Part shown: positions 52,815-62,820 of the stretch, piece by piece
Numbering within the stretch: the first letter of the stretch is position 1
How the letters are laid out: each line of letters starts with the position of its first letter
DNA from: Terriglobales bacterium
GTDB taxonomy: Bacteria > Acidobacteriota > Terriglobia > Terriglobales > Acidobacteriaceae
NCBI GenBank assembly: GCA_035764005.1
Contig: DASTZZ010000111.1
Span: 96,363 to 160,362 of the forward strand
Direction of reading: 5' to 3'
Length of the DNA stretch: 64,000 bases
Notes under the pieces: model-generated
Database searches by the model: none
Told to the model about the DNA's origin: nothing
Seen by the model: the letters and a program-made list of their open reading frames with translations, nothing else
Made by a program: the position numbers and the translations under genes

Positions 52815-53599
52815 CTGCTGTGCGCTCGCATCCAGTTTTCGAATTCCGTTTCTGGAACGATTCGTACGTAGGCACGCATACGATAGTGTCCTAAACCACA
52901 AAGCTGCGTGCACACCACTTCATACCTACCGGCTTTGGTAGGAGTGAAATGGACGGGAATTCTCATTCCGGGAACCATATCCTGTTGCACCCGCAGCTCG
53001 CGCACGTAGAAGCTGTGAATCACATCCTGCGCTGTGAGGAAAAGATCAATAGGCCGATTCTCGGGCAATACCAATTCGGCACTCACGACATCGTCTTTCG
53101 AAGCGTCATCGTTAGCGCGATCAAGTCCGAAGTAATTCCCGATGCTCGCGTTGATTTTGTCGGTGTGCACCGGGCCAAACTTCCCGTCTGCACCCGCATA
53201 GCGAAAGTAATAAGCGAACTGTTGCCCCATAGCTTCCACCTGGAGCGAATTCGATGCGGAGCCGTCGTACATGCTGGCCCATGCTCGCCTGCCAAGCGTG
53301 GCTGCGCTAAAAAGCTCAATGCCGATAAACACGACGGCAATGATGATTGCGATCCGAACTCCTACTGGAAAGCTCCTCGTTTTCCTGTCGGGAAGCGCGC
53401 GAAACTTCCATACGAAAGCGGCCAGCACGAACTGTGCGATCAGGAAGATCACGCCCGCATCGACGAGCGTCCAATGCAGTTGAGAATCCAGAATGGGCGC
53501 ATGCCTTGCGGTAGGGGAGGGCATCCAGTGGCGAGACAAAAAGAGCCCTGCTGAAGCCAACGCGATCACGGCAACGATGGCCGAGAAGAATTTACCCAT
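52811..53599 (-). CDS. coxB: Cytochrome c oxidase subunit II
   Basis: 262 residues from ATG 53599 (a GTG at 53635 is possible; neither has a good ribosome site). Two N-terminal helices, then the cupredoxin domain with the full CuA set: QDVIHSFYVRELRVQQ, and YEVVCTQLCGLGHYRM supplying Cys, Cys, His and Met. No C-terminal cytochrome c domain. Takes electrons from cytochrome c and passes them to subunit I, encoded directly downstream. Confidence 0.93.
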   Translation of the reverse strand: MGKFFSAIVAVIALASAGLFLSRHWMPSPTARHAPILDSQLHWTLVDAGVIFLIAQFVLAAFVWKFRALPDRKTRSFPVGVRIAIIIAVVFIGIELFSAATLGRRAWASMYDGSASNSLQVEAMGQQFAYYFRYAGADGKFGPVHTDKINASIGNYFGLDRANDDASKDDVVSAELVLPENRPIDLFLTAQDVIHSFYVRELRVQQDMVPGMRIPVHFTPTKAGRYEVVCTQLCGLGHYRMRAYVRIVPETEFENWMRAHSR

Positions 53600-53738
53600 G
53601 GGGAAACGCACGCACAAGCCTATGGCCTCGGACACTTACGCGCAACTGCTCAGAAAGTGCTAAGACGAAACTCTCAAGACAAGAGCCTTTCACTCTTAAC
53701 CCGCGAATGGGGCAGCAGAGTCAAATAAAATAGAAACA

Positions 53739-56192
53739 ATGCGATTGGGTCGATTCATCCTGGCTTTTTTCGTCTGCATTGCCTCAGTGATGGCGCACGC
53801 CGATGCCCCTGGCTTTGACCTCGACGGTCCCAAACTCGACGTGCATGTCGAACGTGCAGGCAAGACTCTTCCCATCTCCCAGGTGCCGAATCTCGAAGCG
53901 GGAGATCGTCTGTGGCTGCATCCAGATTTTCCCGAGAGCCAATCGACTCACTATTTGCTTATCGTTGCCTTCCTCCGTGGCGCTACCAATCCTCCTCCAG
54001 ATGAATGGTTCACGAAAATCGAAAGCTGGGACCGTGCTGTCCGCCAGGAAGGCGCCTTTGTAGTAGTACCCAAAGAAGCGGAGCAGGCCTTGGTCTTCTT
54101 CGCTCCCGAAACGGGAGGAGACTTCAGCACCTTGCGTTCGGCGGTCCGTGGACGCCCCGGCGCTTTCGTCCGCGCAGCGCAGGACCTTCAGCAGGCCGGC
54201 CTTGACCGCATGCGCCTCGATCGCTATCTCGACGAGATCAAGTCGATTTCCGAATCGAATCCCTCGGCTTTGCAGCCCGAATCGGCTCTTCTGGCGCGCA
54301 GCCTGAAAATCAAAGTCGATCAGCAGTGCTTCGATAAGCCCGCCGAGCAGCAAGCTGCGTGCCTCACTCAGCATAAAGACGATCTTGTGCTCGATGACGC
54401 CCACAGCCAGTCGATGGTTGCGCAACTCGCGAATGGCGCGACAGCCGACCTGATGAATCAGCTCAGCTATTCCCGACTTGGCGGCGGCGGGGCTTACAGC
54501 GCCTATGTCGGCGCGGTCGTGGATCTCGCGCGCATCATGAGCTCCATCCACACCGCGCAGTACGTCTACATTCCCGCTTTGGCAATTCCCGAAAAGGAAT
54601 CCCTCGACCTCAAGCTGAATAATCCACCCTCGTTCCGAAAACCGCAGTCGGTGCTGGTGGTGGCTCTTCCGCCCGTGCAGAAGGCACAATTTCCGCCGCT
54701 GCAGCCGATCGACGCCAAGCAACAGTACTGTGCGGAGGCGCCTTCACTTCTGCTCCCCACTCAAGGCGCCCCACTGGTGTTCGCCAGTAATCTTGCACAT
54801 GATTTGACATTGCAACTGCAGGACAAGCACGGCAAGGCATTCCACTTGCCGCTGCAGACCGATCCCGCCAAAGGCGGTTTCGTCGTAGACACAACGAGAG
54901 TCGAGCCTTCTGCGCTGAATCCCGAGATGACTGCAAGCGTCGTCGGCATGTGGGGCTTCGATCATTACCGCGGTCCGCAGTTTCAGTTGAGAAGCTCGCG
55001 GTCGCAACCGTGGCGAGTCGAATCGAACGACGCTCTATCTTTGGTCGTCGGACGCAACGACAAACTGCATATCGATGGCCAGGATTTAACCTGCGTGAGC
55101 AGCGTAACTGTGCGCGACGAATCTGGTAAAACCACGAATGTCACGTGGAAAGCGATTAAACCGGAGGAGATGGAGCTGGATGTCCCTCTCACCGATTCCA
55201 AACCGGGAAAGCTTACCCTCGAAATCGCTCAGCATGGATTGAAAAAACCGGACCAGGTCACGGTCCAAACTTATTCCGAGGCAGCGCAGTTCGATCGCTT
55301 CACTCTGAACGCGGGCGACAATGCGGGACAACTCGAAGGCAAGCGTCTTGACCAGGTTGCGGCGCTCGAACTCTACGGAATGAAATTTCGTCCTGGCGCT
55401 TTCCATCGCGACAATGGACACGATGACCTCACGCTCGTCACCGAGTCCAACACCGCAAATGTGAAGCCTCAGGCATTCACTGCCAGCGTGACACTGAAAG
55501 ACGGCCGCACCTTCTCGACGATCGCTACGGTGCTGCCGGCGCGTCCTCGTGTTGCACTGATCAGCAAAGGCGTGCAGGAAGACGAAGGGTCTCCACAGAC
55601 AATTCATCTCGGCAATCCTGACGATCTGCCTACTACGGGCCGCATCGTATTCTTCGTGAAAGCTGTGTCGCCCGAAACATTTCCTCGTACGCAGAAGATC
55701 GAAGTTGCTGCTGCCGATCAGTCGTTCAAGACAGTGCTCAGTCTGACCGACGGAACGCTCGTTCTGCAGGACGCGCAAACGGCGTTAGGTGTGCTCGATC
55801 CTGCGAAGACCTTCGGTGCCTCCGCTTTTGGTCCGGTGCGTTTCCGCGCCGTCGACGCAAACGGCACTGTAGGAGACTGGCAGAATCTCGGCACTCTGGT
55901 TCGCCTCCCCGCTTTGAAGGAAATTCGTTGTCCAGTGGCGACGGCGAAGAATTGTGTCCTGACGGGCTCAGATCTGTTTCTGCTCGCGGCAGTATCGACC
56001 AGCCCGGATTTCGACGATGACGCGCAAATTCCAGACGGCTTCACCGGTACCACGCTCGAAGTCCCACGCCCGGGAGCCACATCCAGCACGCCGCTGTATT
56101 TGAAGCTGCGCGACGATCCTTCGGCTGTGCAGAGCGTAAGCTTACCCGTAATCCGCGGAGCGGCGACGGCAAGCGCGAAGCCACTTCCATAA
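53739..56192 (+). CDS. Large secreted protein of unknown function
   Basis: 817 residues with signal peptide (RLGRFILAFFVCIASVMAHA). The first ~270 residues mix strands and helices (LDVHVERAGKTLPISQVPNL, DRLWLHPDFPESQSTHYLLI, EAEQALVFFAPETGGDFSTL, ALLARSLKIKVDQQCFDKPA). The remainder appears built from Ig-like beta-sandwiches (SLVVGRNDKLHIDGQDLTCV, FTLNAGDNAGQLEGKRLDQV, TASVTLKDGRTFSTI). No catalytic motif. I recall similar large proteins only in acidobacteria, but cannot verify it. Divergent from coxB; promoter between 53600 and 53738. Confidence 0.82.
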   Translation: MRLGRFILAFFVCIASVMAHADAPGFDLDGPKLDVHVERAGKTLPISQVPNLEAGDRLWLHPDFPESQSTHYLLIVAFLRGATNPPPDEWFTKIESWDRAVRQEGAFVVVPKEAEQALVFFAPETGGDFSTLRSAVRGRPGAFVRAAQDLQQAGLDRMRLDRYLDEIKSISESNPSALQPESALLARSLKIKVDQQCFDKPAEQQAACLTQHKDDLVLDDAHSQSMVAQLANGATADLMNQLSYSRLGGGGAYSAYVGAVVDLARIMSSIHTAQYVYIPALAIPEKESLDLKLNNPPSFRKPQSVLVVALPPVQKAQFPPLQPIDAKQQYCAEAPSLLLPTQGAPLVFASNLAHDLTLQLQDKHGKAFHLPLQTDPAKGGFVVDTTRVEPSALNPEMTASVVGMWGFDHYRGPQFQLRSSRSQPWRVESNDALSLVVGRNDKLHIDGQDLTCVSSVTVRDESGKTTNVTWKAIKPEEMELDVPLTDSKPGKLTLEIAQHGLKKPDQVTVQTYSEAAQFDRFTLNAGDNAGQLEGKRLDQVAALELYGMKFRPGAFHRDNGHDDLTLVTESNTANVKPQAFTASVTLKDGRTFSTIATVLPARPRVALISKGVQEDEGSPQTIHLGNPDDLPTTGRIVFFVKAVSPETFPRTQKIEVAAADQSFKTVLSLTDGTLVLQDAQTALGVLDPAKTFGASAFGPVRFRAVDANGTVGDWQNLGTLVRLPALKEIRCPVATAKNCVLTGSDLFLLAAVSTSPDFDDDAQIPDGFTGTTLEVPRPGATSSTPLYLKLRDDPSAVQSVSLPVIRGAATASAKPLP

Positions 56193-56224
56193 TGTGAATC
56201 CGGGCACTCGTCCGGGCTTTCGGG

Positions 56225-57910
56225 CTACTGGGGGCTTCCTCCAGCGTTCTGCGCGACTTCGTTGGTTTGATTGATGCGTACCAGATTGGGAATCATCGGC
56301 GTGACCTCAAACGGCAGTTTGTCACGTGCGGACAATATCGCCTCCGGCTTGGCTTTTTTCAGACTGACGTGATCATTCCAAGGGTCCAGCTTGATACGGC
56401 TACCAAGGGGGAGGGCGGCGATCTGATGAATGTCTGTCACCTTCAGCGCTGGAGCCCTCTGAATAAGCGACTCCATCCGCAGCACGTCGCCGCCTTTGGC
56501 CATCTTGTTTCCAAAATTGGGACTGATCAGCCAATGCAGCTCGTCGGAGTGCGCCTGCAGCGCGCGCAGGAAAAGTCCGGCGTTCGCGAGCTTGTCCTTG
56601 TAAGGTGAATTGCGCAGCAGTTCAACGGCTTTCTTGTCGGCTGCGTCTTCGTCAGTTTCATTGCGCTCCATGCTGATCTTCTGCATTACGTCTTCATCGG
56701 GAAAGATGAGCCGGTCACTGAATGCATATTTCGTGTTCACTGAATGGCCGAGAGCAATGTGCGCCAACTCGTGCGAGATCGCCATCGCGAGCGAAGCCTC
56801 ATCCGGCAGCACGTCGAGCAATCCACGACTCAGCACGATGGTATTGCCGACCGTGAATGATTCAAGAGGAGTAGTGAGCAGCACGCGGCAGCGCACTTCA
56901 GGCTGGATGTTCAGGTTGTTGGTGATCTCCAGATTATTCGCCACAGTCTCCAGCACTTTGCTAACCTCGCCCGCGGGCGCCAGCACTCCAGCGCGCTCCA
57001 TACGATCGAGCACGTTGTCTTCGGCTTCGCGCTGCCACTTGTGGCGACTCTCCAGCGGACTGACCTCGTTGGCGCTGTCGCCACTTCGATCACTCACGTC
57101 TTTCACCGCTTCCACCTGCATGTCGGTAAATTCGGTCTGCTGGCCTGAGTGCTTCAAGTCGTATCCCCAAAGACGCGTCTGGCCCTTCATGTCGATCTTG
57201 CGGACAAGGTCGTACTTCACATCGGCATCTTCGGTATAGACGAACGCCGGCAGCCATAGGCCCGGCTGCATGTTCGTACGCCAGCTATCGAAATGGAAGT
57301 AGATGTCGCGGTTGCGCTGCGGCTCGTACGTGCCGTTGATGCGAACGATGTTGTGGTCCTGGTCCTCTACCCATATGCGGCCGACGAAATGCACGCCTTT
57401 CATCTTCTTGTACGGCACTACGTCGAACACCAGAGTGCGAACGTCCCCGAGAAACTCTTGCCGCTGATATCGGAGGTCATAGTTCTGCTTGTTGAAGCGG
57501 TCGTTGAGGAAGACGAGCTGCATGAATCCCTTCGGCAGGTAATTCATCTTGTAGAAGCTGTTCAGCCGATCGAGCACCCGGGTAAATATCCCGACCTTCT
57601 TCTTGTCGAACGTTTTGTCGTTGATTCCATGCTTATCGAGAACCAGACGTCCGAGAAAATACCTGTCGCTCACCGGCACGTCGCCGAGTTCTTCATCGGG
57701 CTTCGTGTTCTGGATGTAGGTCTCAACCAGCGGCGTGTACTTGTGCATCGTCTCAACGAGCTTTGCCTCACGAACGAAAATGCTGTCGATGACGGCATCG
57801 TTTGCAGATCGCTGCGCAGCTGCCTGGGGAGCTGAAGGCTCCGACGCCGCCAAAGCGAGCGGCGCCGTGAGCGCGATCGCTACGATCCAGATCTTTCTAG
57901 CCAACCACAT
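56225..57910 (-). CDS. M48-family metalloprotease, periplasmic
   Basis: 561 residues from ATG 57910, set by GGGAGGA 4 bases upstream; signal peptide ends near ALAASE. Residues 40-290 form a domain with many strands (VSDRYFLGRLVLDKHGINDK, FVGRIWVEDQDHNIVRINGT), possibly outer-membrane-lipoprotein-like. The protease domain follows: zinc motif HELAH at 380-384 and third ligand Glu in NETDEDAADKKA near 421, with conserved NTIVLSRGLL before it. BepA-like M48 enzymes control outer-membrane protein quality. Behind tonB on the same strand, 21 bp apart. Confidence 0.9.
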   Translation of the reverse strand: MWLARKIWIVAIALTAPLALAASEPSAPQAAAQRSANDAVIDSIFVREAKLVETMHKYTPLVETYIQNTKPDEELGDVPVSDRYFLGRLVLDKHGINDKTFDKKKVGIFTRVLDRLNSFYKMNYLPKGFMQLVFLNDRFNKQNYDLRYQRQEFLGDVRTLVFDVVPYKKMKGVHFVGRIWVEDQDHNIVRINGTYEPQRNRDIYFHFDSWRTNMQPGLWLPAFVYTEDADVKYDLVRKIDMKGQTRLWGYDLKHSGQQTEFTDMQVEAVKDVSDRSGDSANEVSPLESRHKWQREAEDNVLDRMERAGVLAPAGEVSKVLETVANNLEITNNLNIQPEVRCRVLLTTPLESFTVGNTIVLSRGLLDVLPDEASLAMAISHELAHIALGHSVNTKYAFSDRLIFPDEDVMQKISMERNETDEDAADKKAVELLRNSPYKDKLANAGLFLRALQAHSDELHWLISPNFGNKMAKGGDVLRMESLIQRAPALKVTDIHQIAALPLGSRIKLDPWNDHVSLKKAKPEAILSARDKLPFEVTPMIPNLVRINQTNEVAQNAGGSPQ

Positions 57911-57931
57911 AATTCCTCCCAAAATGAAACA

Positions 57932-59053
57932 TCATTCCGCCAGGGCGAAGACGATGTGTACTACCGCGTTAGAGTCGTAAGGCTGTCCATCTCTTTTCGC
58001 GGGATTGAAACGAATTTGCTGCGCTGCGCGCTGCGCGGATTCATCCAAGCCGTGTCCCAGGCCTTTAACCACGCGCAACACGCGAATCTGTCCTGAAGCA
58101 CCGAACATCACATCGAGCAGGACTTCGCCTTCGATATGCATCTGCCGCGCTTCCGGTGTGTACGCCGGACGTGGCTTGGAGAGAATCTCCACCGGAGTGG
58201 AATCGGCCACGTGCAGCGGCTTCTTCGCGCCCGCTTGTGCGACGGTCGCAGCTCCAAATCCGCCGGTGCTCACGCCGCCTTTGGGCGCGCGATCACCGGA
58301 ACCGTTCCCGGCCATGCCATCGCCGAAGCCAGCACTCGCAACCACTCCTGGTTTGCCGTGAGATCCGCCTGCGCCGTTTCCGTTTCCTGGTCCGCTCGGC
58401 AGGTCGAAAGCCCCGACTGAGGCGGCGGTCAGCTTCCGTTCCTGATTGGACTTCCCTGCTACTCCGTTGGGATCGCCAAAGCCTCCAGTCTGCACCTCGC
58501 GAACAGGAGCTTTGATCGTCGGCTTCGCTGAGCTGCCGGAATCGAACATTCCTTCGACAACTTTCTTTTCGGGAACCGGCTTGGGCAAAACAGGAGCAGG
58601 CGTTGCTGTGGCGATCTTGGGCGGTTCCGGAGCCGGCGCGGGCTTCACCGGAGGCGCTTCCATTTTGGGAACCACTTCAGGAGGCGGCGGAGTCAGCTTC
58701 GGCTCTGCTCTCAATTCCGCCAGCACCTTTGGCGGGGGCGGCGGAAGCGGTTTCACGATTACCGGCCGCTCCGGACTCGGCGCAATCAGCGTTATCGATT
58801 CGTGCTGGGGCGCCATGATCTGCACATGCTGCGGTAGCCAGACAGCAACTCTGACAAGAAGGATGAGAGCAGCCACATGCAGCAAAAGGCTCGCGCCCAT
58901 GCGATTCCATTTTCTTGGAGCGCTTACCTCGACAAAACGCGGTACGGCACTGTTCGCCGCTCTGGGTCGCGGCAATTCATGGATAGTTGCGACGCCGCTC
59001 CGATGCAGTTCTGCCGTTTCATCTTCGAGCGGTTGGAGATTGCTTCGTCTCAC
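57932..59053 (-). CDS. tonB: TonB-type energy transducer
   Basis: 373 residues from GTG 59053, placed by an AGGAG site 8 bases upstream. About 50 cytoplasmic residues, one membrane helix (GASLLLHVAALILLVRVAVW), a Pro-rich spacer (PPPPPKVLAEL, TPPPPEVV), a Gly-rich stretch, and the C-terminal TonB domain (PVEILSKPRPAYTPEARQMH, GEVLLDVMFGASGQIRVLRV). TonB transmits proton-motive force to receptors such as the Oar-like one at 8273. Partner exbB/exbD are not in the window. First gene of a pair with the M48 protease. Confidence 0.93.
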   Translation of the reverse strand: MRRSNLQPLEDETAELHRSGVATIHELPRPRAANSAVPRFVEVSAPRKWNRMGASLLLHVAALILLVRVAVWLPQHVQIMAPQHESITLIAPSPERPVIVKPLPPPPPKVLAELRAEPKLTPPPPEVVPKMEAPPVKPAPAPEPPKIATATPAPVLPKPVPEKKVVEGMFDSGSSAKPTIKAPVREVQTGGFGDPNGVAGKSNQERKLTAASVGAFDLPSGPGNGNGAGGSHGKPGVVASAGFGDGMAGNGSGDRAPKGGVSTGGFGAATVAQAGAKKPLHVADSTPVEILSKPRPAYTPEARQMHIEGEVLLDVMFGASGQIRVLRVVKGLGHGLDESAQRAAQQIRFNPAKRDGQPYDSNAVVHIVFALAE

Positions 59054-59627
59054 CCTTGCTCCTGCTGCATCTAGCGTCTTCGGATCGCACGGAGCGAATG
59101 GACACCCGCGCATTCACATGCATTCGGCCACTTGTCTCCAAAGGAGAACTCCGGATGAGCTCTGCCGGGCAGAGACTCCCCTTCGCAGTAGAGACTCACC
59201 GTGGTACGGATGAGGGCGTCAGCACGAGTGTTGCTCACGGTGCCACTTTTCACGAATCAGCAACTCTGCTTTGGCGCAGGTGGCGACCATGTTCAGGAGA
59301 CAACGGAAGCCGCTTGGTTCGGCCCTTACTCTGCCGAGGAGCTATTTACCTCGTTGCCAATAAGCGGTGAAGAGCACGCGCGGCGTTCGGCATCCAGACC
59401 GGCTTCGTACATGTTTCAGAAAGGCCCACCGCCAGCCCTAGTACATCACCGGGCTGCTCAGATTCCCAAATGGGAACATGACGCAGGGCATGGTATCGCT
59501 GGGGTCGCAGAAACACGTTGTCGACAATTGCCTACGAGGCAGCAAACCTCGTTTACTTTCAGTTGCTCTAATCCACCGTATCTTTGTTGCTGCTCGGTGT
59601 ATCGGGGAGTGGCGGGAAGTGCGTGGC
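59054..59627. other. Intergenic region with no gene seen
   Basis: 574 bp between divergent genes. Plus-strand open frames reach into it but have no ribosome site and no recognisable domain before the lipoprotein start at 59628. Nothing structured was recognised. Confidence 0.4.
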
Positions 59628-60854
59628 ATGGGGACTCGGAATTTCGCACTATTGTTCGTTCTAAGCGCCTGTTGTCTTTTCCTCATTGGATGTGATCGCG
59701 GGCTTACAGCAAACAACCTGACCACTCAGCCGGGAGCAAATTCCACTTCCAATGCGGCCCCACCGAATAGCGCTACGAACCCAGCGAATCCGAGCGGACC
59801 CTCCAACTCAACGCCACCCGTTCAGCCATCGCAATTTCTGTATGTGGCCACTGACAAGATGACGACGTTTCCGTGTTGCGGAAGCAGCCACGAATCGATC
59901 TTGCAGGCGTTCAAAATAGATCCTCAAACCGGCGCGATCGCGAATGTCGGATCCATCCAGACAGATCCCGCTCCGCAGAGCATGGTGCGGTCCCCATCTG
60001 ATCTTTCGTTCTATGCGGCGGGTGACCACAGCGAACAAGCCATTGGTTACAACGTTGACCCAACCAGCGGGATGCCGCAAATCGTATCTACCGGGCATCC
60101 CTTCGATATGGGCATATCGAGCGCAATTACTCCAGATGGGAAATTTGTATTTGTATTCACCGGCGGGATCGATAGCTATTCCGCCTCCATGGGCAGTCTG
60201 AGCATTGTTACTCAATTTCCGCCTTCGGGGACGCCTCTAATAGCCGAAGGACTTTTCGGACGCGGACTCGTCGCTCCCAACGGAAAATTCCTATTTGCCA
60301 TAGCCGGGGAAGGAACATTCGGGAACTACTTCAACCGAATCTTTACATTCTCGATCAATGGCGATGGAACCTTTACTAAGAGTTCTACCATCGATGTTGG
60401 GCAGGCTGGCCTGCAGGCTATAGACGCATCTGGCAATTACATCTACGGCTTTGACAATGCCAGCACCGCGCTCCACATCTATCAAATCGATCAGAAATCG
60501 GGTGGGATTGCAGAAGCTTCTAGCTCACCAGAGGTTCTCCCTATACCTTCCGCTGGGAAGATTGTTGTCTCGCCTAAGAATATCTTGTACGTAGCGTCAC
60601 GTTCCGTATTGGCTGCTTATGCCGTCAACGGAGCTACCGGGGTTCTAACACTAATGGGCACTGCTCCGTGTTCCAGTTCTTCTATAGACATTTCCATGGA
60701 TCGTTCAGGCAGGTTTATTTATGTTGCAGACTACGTCACATCCAGCATTTTTGCCTTCTCCATAGACGAAAGAGGTGTTCCGCATCCGGTCCAAGGATCC
60801 CCTTTTCCGATCATTCCAGATTCCGGTCACCTGACCGCATTGCTGGCAGATTGA
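59628..60854 (+). CDS. Beta-propeller lipoprotein (lactonase-like fold)
   Basis: 408 residues from ATG 59628; the lipobox FLIGCDRG places the lipidated Cys at residue 22. A Thr/Asn/Pro-rich linker follows, then a seven-bladed-type propeller with repeats such as SQFLYVATDKM, LQAFKIDPQTGAI, SSAITPDGKFVFV, LVAPNGKFLFAIAG, SMDRSGRFIYVADY and SSIFAFSIDERGVPHPVQGS. It resembles 6-phosphogluconolactonase-like propellers of acidobacteria that are usually surface proteins. No catalytic residues can be named. Confidence 0.88.
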   Translation: MGTRNFALLFVLSACCLFLIGCDRGLTANNLTTQPGANSTSNAAPPNSATNPANPSGPSNSTPPVQPSQFLYVATDKMTTFPCCGSSHESILQAFKIDPQTGAIANVGSIQTDPAPQSMVRSPSDLSFYAAGDHSEQAIGYNVDPTSGMPQIVSTGHPFDMGISSAITPDGKFVFVFTGGIDSYSASMGSLSIVTQFPPSGTPLIAEGLFGRGLVAPNGKFLFAIAGEGTFGNYFNRIFTFSINGDGTFTKSSTIDVGQAGLQAIDASGNYIYGFDNASTALHIYQIDQKSGGIAEASSSPEVLPIPSAGKIVVSPKNILYVASRSVLAAYAVNGATGVLTLMGTAPCSSSSIDISMDRSGRFIYVADYVTSSIFAFSIDERGVPHPVQGSPFPIIPDSGHLTALLAD

Positions 60855-60938
60855 TGTCTCGGTCGGCGGTTTGATCTCTCCATCGGACCACCTTCCTGCT
60901 GTGCTCCAGATTTTTCAGGGAATCCCGATACCGCAACC

Positions 60939-62633
60939 TTACTGCTTCGCCTGCGCAACCGTGGAGGACTGAACGTAAGCTTGCGCAGTCTTGATCTGCG
61001 ATAGATCGGGATCGGCGTGGGACCACGCATCGAGAAACTCGCGGTAGGCCTTCGATGCTTCGGCGTGCTTGCCTTCTTTTTCCCAGGCGTTGGCGATTCC
61101 ATAGAGCGCGAAACCCGAGTGGGGACGTTCTTCGAGATCCTTTTTATATGCGTCGCGCGCCTCCTGATAATGTCCGGCGCGAATCAGGGCAGCTCCCAAT
61201 ACTTCTTGCGGAGGACGCGAATACTGCGGCGGCTCGGAGTAGCCGAGTTCCTTTTCTTCTTTGACTGCGCGCTCCAGCAGCTTGCGTCCTGCCTCAAGGC
61301 TTCCTTTTCCCATATCGGTATCGCCACGCAGCTCCAACGATGCCGTGCCTAGAATCTTCACTACACGATCGCGCCCGTGCTTGTTGTTTTCGTCGACATC
61401 CTCGTTGGACAGACGCCATAGCAGCGCATCGAGAACTCCAGCCTGGTGTTCAGCTTCCTCAGTTTGGCCCGACTCGGCGGACTTCATGCCTTTGGCATAT
61501 GCGAGCAAACCATCGCGGTAATCGCGAACCCATACGCCGAGTTTTGAATCGGGAACACCGAAGTGCAGAGGATTTCCGATCGCTGCATCCCAGTCACCGA
61601 ATCGGATTGCTAGGCGTGTTGCCGTGGTGCCGATTTGCAACACGTAGAAGTTCGCAGCTCCCGAGTGTTCGGGATCGCTGTATGAGCCTTCGAGCAGCTT
61701 TGCGTACTGCTGTGCCTCCTGCCGGCGACCTTCTTCTGCGCAATCGGCGATCAAATAAGCAATGTTGTGTACGTAATTCCAATCATCTTTTTCCGCGACG
61801 TGCTGTGTGTCCATGTAGGTACGATCGACGTGCATGGCGTCGAGAAAACTTTGGCGTGCGCGCTCGTAATCTCCCACGCGATAGAAGATGTGGCCGGGCA
61901 TGTGGACCATGTGTCCGGAAGCGGGAGCGAGCGAGGCGAGGCGCTCAGCGCTTTTGATGGCCCACTCCGGATGACTGCCCTCGACAGCATGGATCCAGTA
62001 ATGGTTGGCCGCGGCATTGTCTGGGTGTTGATCGAGAATTTCGCGGAGTACTGACTGTCCGTAAAGGGAGCCTGGACGAGGATCTCCATCGTTTGTGTAG
62101 CCGTGGCTCAGCGACAGACCGTAGAAGAGGCGCGCCTCCAGATCGTCGGGATAGCGATCGATCAGCGCCTCCATGTCTTTTGCGTAAGCTGCTTCAGCGT
62201 CGTCATCTTTCTTCTCTTCTCCTGCAGCATCCGCGCGGATGTAACGTTGTTCGTGATCAGTAGCTTTCGCCGCCAACTCTTGAGCCTTCTTTAATTCCGC
62301 TTTTTGCAGATCCTTCTCGCCGCCACGGCTGTCGAGCGCGCGCGCTAATCCCCAGTGGCACATGGCGCAATCAGGATCGAGACGTACGGCCTGCTCAAAT
62401 GCGCGCAAAGCTTCGTAGTCCCAGAAACAATGCAGAGCCGCCAGGCCCTGGTCGAACCATTGCTGCGCCTCCGGAGAATTTGTCGTGATCGCGATGTGCG
62501 CATGGCCGAGCCCATCCATATGCTTCGGCGCGGGCAGCTTAGCTAACTGAAGGCGCACATCGGTCGGATCGGCGCTGTGCTGATGCTGGGCAAAGGCGAA
62601 GCTGGCAATCAGGAGGACAAGAAGACGTCGCAT
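60939..62633 (-). CDS. Secreted TPR-repeat protein
   Basis: 564 residues from ATG 62633 with signal peptide (RRLLVLLIASFAFAQHQHS). TPR-like helix pairs run through: WFDQGLAALHCFWDYEALRA, FEQAVRLDPDCAMCHWGLAR, HMPGHIFYRVGDYERARQSF, and near the C-terminus GAALIRAGHYQEARDAYKKD and GIANAWEKEGKHAEASKAY. CxxC in DCAMCHWG. Probably binds proteins in the periplasm; function unknown. The start borders a palindromic repeat. Confidence 0.87.
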   Translation of the reverse strand: MRRLLVLLIASFAFAQHQHSADPTDVRLQLAKLPAPKHMDGLGHAHIAITTNSPEAQQWFDQGLAALHCFWDYEALRAFEQAVRLDPDCAMCHWGLARALDSRGGEKDLQKAELKKAQELAAKATDHEQRYIRADAAGEEKKDDDAEAAYAKDMEALIDRYPDDLEARLFYGLSLSHGYTNDGDPRPGSLYGQSVLREILDQHPDNAAANHYWIHAVEGSHPEWAIKSAERLASLAPASGHMVHMPGHIFYRVGDYERARQSFLDAMHVDRTYMDTQHVAEKDDWNYVHNIAYLIADCAEEGRRQEAQQYAKLLEGSYSDPEHSGAANFYVLQIGTTATRLAIRFGDWDAAIGNPLHFGVPDSKLGVWVRDYRDGLLAYAKGMKSAESGQTEEAEHQAGVLDALLWRLSNEDVDENNKHGRDRVVKILGTASLELRGDTDMGKGSLEAGRKLLERAVKEEKELGYSEPPQYSRPPQEVLGAALIRAGHYQEARDAYKKDLEERPHSGFALYGIANAWEKEGKHAEASKAYREFLDAWSHADPDLSQIKTAQAYVQSSTVAQAKQ

Positions 62634-62679
62634 ACGTATCGCGACTATATGAGAAGCTGTTGGGAAGCTCAAGGAATGG

Positions 62680-62820
62680 ACAGAACCGCCGCCGGTAGGC
62701 GGTGGGCCGGAGATGGCCGAATGGCCAGCTCCGGGCAGCACGATAGCGCCTCATCCTTCGAGAATCGCAGCCGCAACACACGCGGCTGCCCCACCGCCTA
62801 CCGGCGGCGGTTCTGTTATC
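62680..62820. repeat. Dispersed palindromic element, copy B
   Basis: Same family as 5078-5222 in the other orientation. Arms CAGAACCGCCGCCGGTAGGC (from 62681) and its complement ending 62815; GCCGGCGGTAGCCGG of copy A is GCCGCCGGTAGGCGG here, and both arms changed together. Inner hairpin GGAGATGGCC/GGCCAGCTCC (about 62709-62732) and GCAGCCG/CGGCTGC near 62768-62788. GTTA at 62815-62818 gives the stop codon of lepB, exactly as in copy A. Confidence 0.88.
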
